Positions 28,301-36,407 of a DNA stretch of 64,000 bases are shown here, in pieces. Position 1 is the first letter of the stretch. Every line of letters begins with the position of its first letter. Position numbers and translations under genes: made by a program. This stretch comes from Streptomyces sp. NBC_01216. Its GTDB lineage: Bacteria; Actinomycetota; Actinomycetes; Streptomycetales; Streptomycetaceae. The stretch covers positions 5,704,001-5,768,000 of the forward strand of contig NZ_CP108677.1 in NCBI RefSeq assembly GCF_035994945.1, given 5' to 3'. The notes beneath the pieces are model-generated. The model was not told the DNA's origin, searched no databases, and saw only the letters and a list, made by a program, of their open reading frames with translations.

Positions 28301-29365
28301 TCACACGCCGTACGGCGCGACGCCTGCCGCCTGGGCCAGCGTCGGGGCGAAACCCTCCTTGCGGAAGCGTTGGTCGACATAGACCAGTCCCGTCACCAGC
28401 GGCGGAAAGACCGACGAGACGATCTGGCCGACCAGCGAACCGATCATGGCGATCACCAGCCCCGGGCCGATCAGGGCCAGGACCTCGGCGGGCGACTGAG
28501 GCTCCGAGCCGTCGACGGGGAACGCCGTCGGTGCCGCGGCCACGGCCCCGAACACCTGCTGCAGAGCGAAGTTGACCGCCGAGGCGATGAAGGCCGCGGC
28601 CACCAGCGCGCCGAAGACCCGCCACCAGGAGCCGGTGACCAGGTGCCAGGAGCGGCGGAGCGCCGCCACCGCGCCCTGGCCCTCCACGACGGCCGCGGTC
28701 GGCGCCAGGCTGAGCTTCACCCACAACCACGCCGTGAGCGGCAGGATCGCCAACAGGATGAGCAGGCCGACCAGCGGCAGCGCGAAGGACGGGCCGCCGG
28801 AATCCGTGGCCGTGGCGATCAGGGCGACCATCAGCCCCACCACCCCGAGCAGGAACAGGGCGGCCGGGATCAGCATGAGCAGCATCGTCAGGAAGACCGT
28901 GCCCAGCACCGCAGGCATGCGCGACCAGGCGCGGTGCCAGATCAGACCGAAGGGCGCGGGGCGGCCCAGGACCGCTTCCTGGAGCACGGCGGGGCAGGCC
29001 GCGTAGACCACCCCGGTCGCGAGGTACATCACGATCATGGTGACGAGCCAGACGCAGCCGAACGCGATGAGCAGCGGTCGGCCGTCGTCCCAGGACGGGC
29101 TCTGCCCGTCCGGCAGGTCGAAGATGCCGGGCAGATGATCGCCGACGGTGGCCCAGGCGACGCCCACGGCCGCGCCGGCGATCAGCAGCGCGCCCGAGAA
29201 GGCGGCCAGCGCGATACCGAGCAGCGGTTTCCAGTAGCGGCCGAACACGGTGAAGGCACCGGTCAGGATCTCACCGAAGCGAAGCGGCGCCAGGGGTATC
29301 ACCCCCGGCTTCGGCGGTGGCGGCGGTGGCTGGCCGTAACCGTACGGCCCCGAGTGATACGTCAT
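28301..29365 (-). CDS. Polytopic membrane protein of unknown function
   Basis: 354 residues. A short glycine/tyrosine/proline-rich N-terminus with PPPPPPKP is followed by about six hydrophobic segments in two halves, with the motif FGEILTGAFTVFGRYWKPLL at residues 30-50; this resembles the membrane domain of DUF7544/glycerophosphodiesterase-type proteins common in Streptomyces. No catalytic residues are visible. ATG 29365 is favoured over GTG 29374 because TACGGT (complement of 29373-29378) lies 7 bases upstream, leaderless style. It shares a promoter region with the SMR gene. Confidence 0.75.
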   Translation of the reverse strand: MTYHSGPYGYGQPPPPPPKPGVIPLAPLRFGEILTGAFTVFGRYWKPLLGIALAAFSGALLIAGAAVGVAWATVGDHLPGIFDLPDGQSPSWDDGRPLLIAFGCVWLVTMIVMYLATGVVYAACPAVLQEAVLGRPAPFGLIWHRAWSRMPAVLGTVFLTMLLMLIPAALFLLGVVGLMVALIATATDSGGPSFALPLVGLLILLAILPLTAWLWVKLSLAPTAAVVEGQGAVAALRRSWHLVTGSWWRVFGALVAAAFIASAVNFALQQVFGAVAAAPTAFPVDGSEPQSPAEVLALIGPGLVIAMIGSLVGQIVSSVFPPLVTGLVYVDQRFRKEGFAPTLAQAAGVAPYGV

Positions 29366-29390
29366 GCGGGACACCGTATCCGCAGCCGAT

Positions 29391-29406
29391 GTGTACGGGC
29401 GTACAC
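29391..29406. promoter_or_regulatory. Palindromic operator candidate for the TetR regulator
   Basis: GTGTACG-GG-CGTACAC, a perfect 7-bp inverted repeat 10 bases upstream of the TACCGT -10 box (29416-29421) of the SMR gene. It also lies upstream of the divergent membrane-protein promoter. The TetR gene is two positions downstream. Confidence 0.55.
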
Positions 29407-29427
29407 AGTCTTGGGTACCGTCTCCCC

Positions 29428-29748
29428 ATGGGATACGGACTGCTCGCGGGGGCCATCGCCGCCGAGATCGTCGGGACGACGGCGATGAAGTACAGCGAGG
29501 GCTTCTCCAGGCTCTGGCCGTCGGTGATCACGGTCGCGGGCTACCTGCTCGCCTTCGCCCTGCTCGCCCAGACCCTCAGGACGCTCCAGATCGGCACCGC
29601 GTACGCGATCTGGTCCGGGGTGGGCACCGCGGCCGTCGCCGTCATCGGCGTCCTCTTCATGAACGAGTCCGTCGGCGTCGCCAAGATCGCAGGGATCGCC
29701 CTGATCGTCGCGGGCGTCGTGGTCCTCAACCTCGGTGGCGCGCACTGA
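29428..29748 (+). CDS. Small multidrug resistance (SMR) family transporter
   Basis: 106 residues, four hydrophobic segments. The glutamate in GAIAAEIVGTTAMK is the proton/drug-coupling residue of EmrE-like proteins, and AYAIWSGVGTAAVAVIG is the typical third segment. Whether it exports quaternary ammonium drugs or guanidinium is not clear; the sequence looks closer to the drug-exporting branch. TACCGT lies 6 bases before ATG 29428 (leaderless). Its stop overlaps the TetR gene's start (TGATG). Confidence 0.9.
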   Translation: MGYGLLAGAIAAEIVGTTAMKYSEGFSRLWPSVITVAGYLLAFALLAQTLRTLQIGTAYAIWSGVGTAAVAVIGVLFMNESVGVAKIAGIALIVAGVVVLNLGGAH

Positions 29749-30311
29749 TGCCGGCCGGAACGCCCCGTACCCGCCGCCATGACCCCGACCGGCGCCGACG
29801 GCTGGTCGACGCGGCACTGCGGGTCGTGCGCCGACGCGGCATCGGAGGGCTCAGCCACCGCACGGTGGCGGCCGAGGCGGACGTGCCGCTCGGCTCGACC
29901 ACCTATCACTTCTCCTCCCTCGACGACCTCCTCGTCGCCGCCCTGCGCCGTGCCAACGAGAACTTCGGACTGCTCCTGCTGCGCGAGCGGGAAGGGCTCG
30001 GCGCGGCCGGATCGGATCTCGCGGCCGAGCTGGCCCGGCTGGTGGGGGAGTGGATCGGCGGTGAACGCACGGCCGTGCAACTGGAGTACGAGCTCTACCT
30101 CGCCGCCCTGAGGCGTCCCGCCCTGCGCCCCGTCGCCGCCGAGTGGACCGACACCGTGAGCGAGGTCCTGGCCGGCCGCACCGACCCGGCCACGGCGCGC
30201 GCGTTGGTCGCGCTGATGGACGGCATCTGCCTGCACGTGCTCCTGACGGGAGGACGCTACGACGAGGAGTACGCCCGGGAAATGCTGGGCCGGCTCCTCG
30301 GACCCCGCTGA
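29748..30311 (+). CDS. TetR-family transcriptional regulator
   Basis: 187 residues. The N-terminal helix-turn-helix region, RRGIGGLSHRTVAAEADVPLG with TTYHFSSLDDLL, is a standard TetR DNA-binding domain; the C-terminal ligand domain is less conserved. Translationally coupled to the SMR gene, so it is likely its autoregulated repressor acting at 29391-29406. Confidence 0.9.
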   Translation: MPAGTPRTRRHDPDRRRRLVDAALRVVRRRGIGGLSHRTVAAEADVPLGSTTYHFSSLDDLLVAALRRANENFGLLLLREREGLGAAGSDLAAELARLVGEWIGGERTAVQLEYELYLAALRRPALRPVAAEWTDTVSEVLAGRTDPATARALVALMDGICLHVLLTGGRYDEEYAREMLGRLLGPR

Positions 30312-30506
30312 CACCGGGGCGCGCCGCCGGTCCAGCCCGGGGCGGCTGCCCGCCGAGGGCACCGTCCGCGGCGCGCGCTGCCGCGGTCACCCGGAGGAGA
30401 GGAGCGGACAAGACCGCGCCGCCGTCCTTGTCGTTTCCGCCGGGCGGCCCGACCGGCACCTGAGACCGGTTGGCCCAGGCGGGGGCCCGACCGTTAGGTT
30501 TTCCGC

Positions 30507-31490
30507 ATGACCACTGCTCCTCGCACCACCGGCGCCGTCGCCGCCGGCCTCGCCACCATCGCCGGTGACGGCACCGTCCTCGACACCTGGTTCCCCGCCC
30601 CCGAGCTGACCGAGACGCCCGGCCCCGCCGGAACCGAGCGGCTCGTCCCCGATGCCGCCGTCGCCGCCCTCGGTGAGGGTGCCGCCAAGGCCCTCGGTGT
30701 GGACGCCCGTCGCGGCGTCGAGGTGGTCGCCGTGCGCACCGTCATCGCCTCGCTCGACGAGAAGCCGCTCGACGCCCACGACGCGTACCTGCGGCTGCAC
30801 CTGCTCAGCCACCGGCTGGTCAAGCCGCACGGCCAGAGCCTCGACGGGGTCTTCGGCCTCCTCGCCAACGTCGCCTGGACCTCGCTCGGCCCGGTCGCCG
30901 TCGACGACGTCGAGAAGGTGCGGCTCAACGCCCGCGCCGAGGGCCTGCACCTCCAGGTCACCTCGATCGACAAGTTCCCGCGGATGACCGACTACGTCGC
31001 GCCCGTCGGCGTCCGCGTCGCCGACGCCGACCGTGTCCGCCTCGGCGCGCACCTCGCTGCCGGCACCACCGTCATGCACGAGGGCTTCGTCAACTTCAAC
31101 GCCGGCACCCTCGGCACGTCGATGGTCGAGGGCCGGATCTCCGCCGGAGTCGTCGTCGGTGACGGTTCCGACATCGGCGGCGGCGCCTCCACCATGGGCA
31201 CCCTCTCCGGTGGTGGCAACGTCGTCATCTCGATCGGCGAGCGCTGCCTGATCGGTGCCGAGGCCGGCGTCGGCATCGCGCTCGGCGACGAATGCGTCGT
31301 CGAGGCCGGTCTGTACGTCACCGCCGGAACCCGGGTCACCCTGCCGGACGGCGCGGTCGTCAAGGCCCGTGACCTGTCCGGTGCCTCGAACATCCTCTTC
31401 CGCCGCAACTCGGTGACCGGCGCCGTCGAGGCCCGCCCGAACAACGCGGTGTGGGGCGGTCTCAACGAGGTCCTGCACAGCCACAACTGA
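30507..31490 (+). CDS. dapD: 2,3,4,5-tetrahydropyridine-2,6-dicarboxylate N-succinyltransferase
   Basis: 327-residue DapD of the actinobacterial type; succinylates tetrahydrodipicolinate in the lysine/diaminopimelate pathway, which also supplies cell-wall LL-DAP. The left-handed beta-helix hexapeptide repeats ([38 protein letters not shown]) are visible from residue 185 to 290. TAGGTT (30495-30500) ends 6 bases before ATG 30507, so leaderless. A dapA-type gene lies convergent downstream. Confidence 0.95.
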   Translation: MTTAPRTTGAVAAGLATIAGDGTVLDTWFPAPELTETPGPAGTERLVPDAAVAALGEGAAKALGVDARRGVEVVAVRTVIASLDEKPLDAHDAYLRLHLLSHRLVKPHGQSLDGVFGLLANVAWTSLGPVAVDDVEKVRLNARAEGLHLQVTSIDKFPRMTDYVAPVGVRVADADRVRLGAHLAAGTTVMHEGFVNFNAGTLGTSMVEGRISAGVVVGDGSDIGGGASTMGTLSGGGNVVISIGERCLIGAEAGVGIALGDECVVEAGLYVTAGTRVTLPDGAVVKARDLSGASNILFRRNSVTGAVEARPNNAVWGGLNEVLHSHN

Positions 31491-31505
31491 CCACCGGCGG
31501 TCCAC

Positions 31506-31544
31506 CCGGGCGGCGTCCGCTCCCACGCCGGGACGCCCGCCCGG
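31506..31544. terminator. Hairpin between dapD and the dapA-type gene
   Basis: CCGGGCGGCGTCC (31506-31518) pairs with GGACGCCCGCCCGG (31531-31544) with a single bulged C; it sits between convergent stop codons. Confidence 0.55.
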
Positions 31545-31559
31545 ACCTCCCGCCTCGGC

Positions 31560-32432
31560 TCACGTCCCGACCAGCCGCTCGTAGGCGGCACGCAGTCCGT
31601 CGGCCGCCTCCCGGTCGGCGGACTGCAGCGGTTCCCGGACGTGATCGCCGAGCAGCGCCTTCGTCGTCACCGCGCCCGGCAGCCCGTCGGCCATCATCAG
31701 CTCGACCAGCGGCAGCGTGCGCGCGTGCAGGCGGGCCGCCCCGGCCGTATCGCCCGCGTCGAAGGCGTCGAGGACGGCCCGCATCGCGCCCGGCGCCACA
31801 TTGGCCACCGTGCTGACATAGCCGGCGCCGCCGACCGCGTACAGCGGGAGATTGAGTTCCTCGCTGCCCGAGTAGTACCCCAGCGAGGTCTCCGCGATCA
31901 GCCGGGCGGAGCTCAGCAGGTCGCCCGCGCAGTCCTTCACGGCGACGATCCCCGGGTGAGCGGCCAGTCGCAGCAGAGTGTCCGGCTCGATGCGGACGCC
32001 GGTGCGGCAGGGGATGTCGTAGAGCATCACCGGCAGGGCGGTCGCGTCCGCCACCTTCAGGAAGTGCGCCTCGACGGCGGCCTGCGGAGGGCGGCTGTAG
32101 TACGGGGTGACCACCAGCAGGCCGTCCGCGCCCGCCTCCTCGGCCTGCGCGGCCAGGGTGACGGTGTGCCGGGTGTCCGCGGTGCCGACCCCGGCCACGA
32201 TCGACGGTTCCGGTCCGACGGCCGCGCGCACCGCCCGGACCAGCGCGGCCTTCTCGGCGTCCGTCGTCGTCGGGGACTCGCCCGTCGTGCCGTTGAGGAC
32301 GAGACCGTCGCAGCCCTCGGAGACGAGGCGGGCGGCGAGCCGGCGGGCCCGGTCGAGATCGAGCGCGCCGACGGGGGTGAACGGGGTGACCATCGCGCAC
32401 AGGGCGCGGCCGAAAGGGCGTTCAGTGCTCAT
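31560..32432 (-). CDS. dapA: 4-hydroxy-tetrahydrodipicolinate synthase family aldolase
   Basis: 290-residue class I aldolase of the DapA/NanA family. VLNGTTGESPT, YYSRPPQ, the tyrosine in YDIPCRTG and the Schiff-base lysine in GIVAVKDCAGD are all in place. The G-T-T-G-E motif favours true DapA (pyruvate plus aspartate semialdehyde), and dapD is adjacent, but Streptomyces usually carry more than one such gene, so this may be a secondary copy. Confidence 0.85.
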   Translation of the reverse strand: MSTERPFGRALCAMVTPFTPVGALDLDRARRLAARLVSEGCDGLVLNGTTGESPTTTDAEKAALVRAVRAAVGPEPSIVAGVGTADTRHTVTLAAQAEEAGADGLLVVTPYYSRPPQAAVEAHFLKVADATALPVMLYDIPCRTGVRIEPDTLLRLAAHPGIVAVKDCAGDLLSSARLIAETSLGYYSGSEELNLPLYAVGGAGYVSTVANVAPGAMRAVLDAFDAGDTAGAARLHARTLPLVELMMADGLPGAVTTKALLGDHVREPLQSADREAADGLRAAYERLVGT

Positions 32433-32560
32433 CAGGCAGTCTGCGCATAACAGACCCTGAAGGTCTACTTAGTTCTTCTTCGGGTGAAGCTCAAGCAGTC
32501 CTGAACGGTGGGTGGCGTCTCCGCGGGCCCGGCGGCGGTCCGCGCCGAGCGCCCGTCGTC

Positions 32561-32600
32561 CGAGGGTGGGGAACCCTCGTCCGAGGGCGGGAACCTGCGG
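32561..32600. repeat. Short tandem repeat with hairpin
   Basis: CGAGGGT (32561-32567) pairs with ACCCTCG (32573-32579), then CGAGGG recurs at 32582, giving two imperfect copies of a unit of about 20 bases (CCGAGGG then GGGGAACC or CGGGAACC). Possibly a terminator of the GNAT gene. The surrounding 180 bases hold no gene. Confidence 0.35.
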
Positions 32601-32615
32601 CGTCCGGTGGCTCCC

Positions 32616-33062
32616 TCAGAGGAGCAGTTTGAACCCGTCGTGGCTGCGGGCGAAGCCCAGCGAGGCATAGAAACCATGGGCCCGGGTCCGCTGTTTGGAG
32701 CTCGTCAACTGCACCAGCGCGCAGCCGCGTTCCCGCGCCCGCCGCACCGTGCGCCGCATCAGCTCGTGGCCGAGGCCGTCGCCGCGCCGGTCGGCCCTGA
32801 TCCGCACCGCCTCGATCAGGGCCCGCTCGGCGCCGCCCTTGCCCAGGCCGGGGATGTACGTGACCTGCAGGCAGCCCAGGACCGTCCCGTCCTCGTCCAC
32901 GAGCACCAGCATCTCGTTGCGCGGATCGGCCTCGATCTCCGCGAAGGCCCGTTCGTACACCCCGGTCACGACGACGGAGGCGGGGTCCACCACCCTCCCC
33001 TCGTCGGCCAGCAGGGCGAGGACGGCGGGGAGCTCGGTTCGGGTGGCGGCGCGAAGGATCAT
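32616..33062 (-). CDS. GNAT-family N-acetyltransferase
   Basis: 148 residues. The acetyl-CoA loop region is IRADRRGDGLGHELMRRTV, preceded by the strand GTVLGCLQVTYIPGL; the end GFYASLGFARSHDGFKLLL is typical of small GNAT proteins of the ArgA/PhnO-like kind. Substrate not indicated. Start ATG 33062; the upstream side abuts gene remnants. Confidence 0.85.
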   Translation of the reverse strand: MILRAATRTELPAVLALLADEGRVVDPASVVVTGVYERAFAEIEADPRNEMLVLVDEDGTVLGCLQVTYIPGLGKGGAERALIEAVRIRADRRGDGLGHELMRRTVRRARERGCALVQLTSSKQRTRAHGFYASLGFARSHDGFKLLL

Positions 33063-33232
33063 GCCGCGAAGTGTGCCCGACCGGCGGCGCCGCGCGGCAC
33101 GACGGCTGACGCGTCTCCCCTTGTGGTGAGTGCCAATCGGCCAAAGAACGGCGAAGACTCATCCCTTGGACAACCGCGACGGCGATCGGGGAAGAACCAC
33201 ACCCGGGACGTCGTCCATCGAGGGGAAGCGCG

Positions 33233-33317
33233 ATGCCGCTGCGTCGGCGGGCCGGGAGCAGCGTCGCGGAACTGGGCGGCGGTGTCTCCGGTCTCACCGC
33301 GGCCATGGAACTCGCCG
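33233..33317 (+). pseudogene. N-terminal fragment of an FAD-dependent oxidoreductase
   Basis: Starting at ATG 33233, only about 28 codons look like a protein of known type: GGGVSGLTAAMELAE is the dinucleotide-binding start of desaturase/amine-oxidase-like FAD enzymes (CrtI, CrtU or HpnE types). After about 33317 the plus-strand frame stays open but becomes an antisense reading of the polyprenyl synthase remnant, so the rest of the enzyme is gone. Confidence 0.5.
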
Positions 33318-33319
33318 AA

Positions 33320-34019
33320 CCGTCCCGCCAGGAAGACGGTCAGTCCCACGAGGTCTCCGACGGCGGAGGAACTCTCCGCAGGCAGCGGGCCGGAGCCGCC
33401 CAGCCCTTCCAGGAAGGCCCGTGCGCTCGCCGTGTACGCCTCGGCCTCCGCCATCGTCGCTCCCGTCCCCCAGCGGCTCCACCAGCCGCATGGTCCCTCC
33501 GAGGTCCAGCCGGCCGGACCGGGGTGGCCGACGCGTACACCTCCGAAAGTCGCTCCGCCGACGGCGTACCGGTCGACAGCGCCGCCGCCACGGGGAAGGG
33601 CTTCTTCCGGGCCGTCAGATCCGATCCGTCCGGCTTCCCGGTGAGCGAGGGATCACCCCAGATCCCCCGTACGTCGTCCACCAGCTGGAAGGCCATGCCG
33701 AGGTCCTCGCCGAACCTCGCGCAGGCGGCGACCCGTTCGGCGTCGGCCCCGGCGTACAGCGCCCCCAGTCGGCACGCACACGCCATCAGCGAGGCCGTCT
33801 TGCCGCTCACCATCCTCCGGCACTCCTTGAGCTCACATACCGGCGTCGTTCGAACGCCAGGTCCAGCGCCTGCCCCTGGAGCGGCCGCAACAGGGCCTCG
33901 CCGAGCGCGGACGCCGCGGACCGGGCCACGGTCAGTGGCGCGGGCGGGTCGAACAGCCTCGCCAGGGTGAGCGGCAGCGCGGCGTCCGCGGCCCGCTCGA
34001 CGGCCGCCCGGCGCCTCAC
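33320..34019 (-). pseudogene. Frameshifted polyprenyl diphosphate synthase remnant
   Basis: Three pieces in different minus-strand frames fit one geranylgeranyl-diphosphate-synthase-like protein. From GTG 34019: RRRAAVERAADAALPLTLAR and QGQALDLAFERR. After a shift near 33845: CRRMVSGKTASLMACACRLG and FGEDLGMAFQLVDDVRGIWG, the second aspartate-rich region. After another shift between about 33460 and 33540: AEAEAYTASARAFLEGLG up to VGLTVFLAGR. The first aspartate-rich motif (DDxxD) is missing. At least two frameshifts and a 5' deletion make it a pseudogene. Together with the FAD fragment it suggests a lost carotenoid or other terpenoid locus. Confidence 0.7.
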
Positions 34020-34308
34020 TCCCTGCGGTACAGCCGACTACCGGCGGCGAGCCCGACGCCGGAACGCGCCGCGGACGCAGGTGCAGGACGGCGCCGTCCG
34101 GCCTCATGTGTTGCGCCCGCACGTCGATACGGCCCCAGCCGTCGGCGCACACGGGACGCCCGGTCGGCCCCCGGTCCGCGTACCAGCCCGCGCGGCTGAT
34201 TCCCTCCGGTCTGCCGGGGACGCGCCCGTGTGGGCGTCCGCGGGCGTCCACGCTAGGCGCTTCGGGGCCGCGGCGACAGACGGCCGCCGGGCTCCGGGGG
34301 CGGACGCC
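34020..34308. other. Stretch without a supported gene
   Basis: About 290 bases upstream of the polyprenyl-synthase remnant. Reading frames are open on the minus strand because of GC bias, but no stretch resembles a known domain. It may contain the eroded 5' part of the remnant. Confidence 0.4.
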
Positions 34309-34347
34309 CCGCCCCGCCCGCGCTCCGGGAGGACGCGGGCGGGGCGG
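34309..34347. terminator. Hairpin after the nuclease gene
   Basis: CCGCCCCGCCCGCG (34309-34322) pairs perfectly with CGCGGGCGGGGCGG (34334-34347); 11-base loop. It lies 17 bases beyond the nuclease stop on the minus strand. Confidence 0.7.
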
Positions 34348-34364
34348 CGGCGCGAGCGGCGGTG

Positions 34365-36212
34365 CTACGGGCGGAAACGCAGCACCTGCGGGTCGTGGTC
34401 GCTGTTCTGGTCCGCGAACTCCGCGTTGATGTGGACGCTGTCGTACTCGAAGTGACGCACGCCGGGGCTGGTCAGGATCTGGTCGAGGACCTGGCTGTTG
34501 CCCTGGTAGACGTATGAGTAGCGCTCGCTGCGCGGCAGCGACTTCACCGCCGGGTACAGCGCCCCGCCGTCCGTCAGCGCCTTCGTGGTCCCGGAGAACT
34601 CGAAGTCGTTGATGTCGCCGAGGACCAGCACGTCGGCCCGCTTGTCGACGGCGAGGACGTCCTTGACGAACGTGTTGACGGCCTGCGCCTGCAGGAGGCG
34701 CTTGGTCTCGGAGGAGCGGACCGGCGGCTGGTGGTGCGAGGTCAGGCTCTCGTCGCCGCCCTTGGAGCCGAAGTGGTTGGCGATCACGAAGACGGTACGG
34801 CCGCGGAAGCTGAACTCGCCCGCCAGCGGCTTGCGGCTGTCGTCCCAGGCCGGGTTCTCCGGGTCGATCCGGCCCGGTGAGAGGGTCAGCGCGGCGCGCC
34901 TCTTCGCGCCGTGCGTCACGCCGGTGGCCGTGGTCGCGTCGCCGCCCGCGCGGTCGGTGAAGGAGACCCGCGCGGGATTGAAGAGGAAGACCTGACGGAT
35001 GTTGCCTCCGGGCTGGCCGCCGTCCTGGTTGTTCTCCGGGTCGATCGAGCGCCAGGCGTACGCCGGCCCCCCGGCGGCCACGATGGCGTCCGTGAACTTC
35101 CGGAGCGTCTCCTCGGCCGTCACCGTGCCGTCGTTCGTGGCGCCGTTGTCGTCCTGGATCTCCTCCAGCGCGACGATGTCGGGCGAGGCGAGGTTGCGCA
35201 CCACGGCCGCGGCCAGCGCGTCGAACTTCTCCTGCGGGTCGGACGGGTCGAGGTTCTCGACGTTGTACGTCGCCACCGCCAGCTCGTTCTTGTGCTGCTT
35301 GTCCGTGGTCTCGCGCTTCAGGCCGCGGTCGACGACCTTGCCCAGCGTGCGGGCGGCCAGCGTGTAACCACCGTACTGGTTGAAGTCGAGCGGGCCCTCG
35401 GTCGGGCCGGCGAGCACGTCGCCGACGTTCGCCTTGGGGAAGGGCTCCTCGGCGACCGGCGTCAGCGACTGGATCTGGAGCCGGCCGCCGTTCTGCGCGT
35501 CGTACGAGCCGTAGACCGCGCCACCGCGCCGGTTGCGGTTCTCCCAGGGCTTCACCGTCACCCAGAGCTCGTAGTACGGGTCGGTGGCGCCGACCACGCG
35601 CGAGGTGCCGATGCGGACGTTGGTGCCCTCCAGGGACTCGTAGTAGTCCAGGGCGTACGAGCGGGGCCTCAGCGTCAGGCCGTTGACGGAACCGTCCGCG
35701 GCGGGGTCGCCCGCGGGGGCGTACGCGTCCGGGACGGAGAAGGCCGAGATCGTGACGGGGGCGGGCACCGGGTTGCCGGAGGACAGCACGGTGACCGTCG
35801 GCTTGGAGAGCTGGGTCACCGACTGGTTGCCCGACTTCAGGCCGCCGGGCACGTACTCGCCGACCGTGCCGTTCACGCTCACCGCGTCGCCGACGGCGAC
35901 GGTCGGGACGGAGCTGGTGAAGACGAAGACGCCCTCGCTGGTGGCCGGGTTGTCGTCCGCCTTCGGGTCCTGCATCCAGAAACCGCGCGAGCCGTACGCG
36001 CGGACACCGGTGACGATGCCCGTGACGTCGGCGACCTGCCGGCCCACGAGGGGTGAGACGCGGGTGGTGCCCTGGATGTCGTGGATGCGCACGCCCGCGG
36101 CGGGGGCGCTGTCCTCGGCGACGGCGCCGCCCGCACCGGCGAGCAGGCCGGCGGCGAGCGCGGCGGACACGACGGCGGCGACGGCCGCCGATCTCGGTAT
36201 GGAGGAAGGCAT
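34365..36212 (-). CDS. Secreted ExeM/NucH-type endonuclease
   Basis: 615 residues. A Sec signal peptide (about 1-33, ending AGGAVA) leads to an OB-like lamin-tail region and then, from residue 315, an endonuclease/exonuclease/phosphatase domain: NELAVATYNVENLDPSD, VALEEIQDDNGATNDGT, VIANHFGSKGGDE, VLGDINDFEFS and the final NSDHDPQVLRF give the expected metal- and phosphate-binding N, E, D and H residues. It should degrade extracellular DNA or RNA. ATG 36212 has GGAG 8 bases upstream and starts right before the signal peptide; a longer start at 36266 does not. Confidence 0.9.
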   Translation of the reverse strand: MPSSIPRSAAVAAVVSAALAAGLLAGAGGAVAEDSAPAAGVRIHDIQGTTRVSPLVGRQVADVTGIVTGVRAYGSRGFWMQDPKADDNPATSEGVFVFTSSVPTVAVGDAVSVNGTVGEYVPGGLKSGNQSVTQLSKPTVTVLSSGNPVPAPVTISAFSVPDAYAPAGDPAADGSVNGLTLRPRSYALDYYESLEGTNVRIGTSRVVGATDPYYELWVTVKPWENRNRRGGAVYGSYDAQNGGRLQIQSLTPVAEEPFPKANVGDVLAGPTEGPLDFNQYGGYTLAARTLGKVVDRGLKRETTDKQHKNELAVATYNVENLDPSDPQEKFDALAAAVVRNLASPDIVALEEIQDDNGATNDGTVTAEETLRKFTDAIVAAGGPAYAWRSIDPENNQDGGQPGGNIRQVFLFNPARVSFTDRAGGDATTATGVTHGAKRRAALTLSPGRIDPENPAWDDSRKPLAGEFSFRGRTVFVIANHFGSKGGDESLTSHHQPPVRSSETKRLLQAQAVNTFVKDVLAVDKRADVLVLGDINDFEFSGTTKALTDGGALYPAVKSLPRSERYSYVYQGNSQVLDQILTSPGVRHFEYDSVHINAEFADQNSDHDPQVLRFRP

Positions 36213-36407
36213 GAGGGTGCTCCGAAGTCGCTTGGAGGATCGGTCGATGATATCTACGCGCGTCAATCTCTTGTGAGAGCAGGGAACTTGTCAAGAGTCG
36301 ACGGGTGTACGAAGGCTGACGGCCCCGTGAACCGGCGGGCACGGCCCCGAAAGCGTCTACCCTGAATTCCGCCGTGGCCCACGAACGCTCCGAGGAGAAG
36401 ACCGCAG

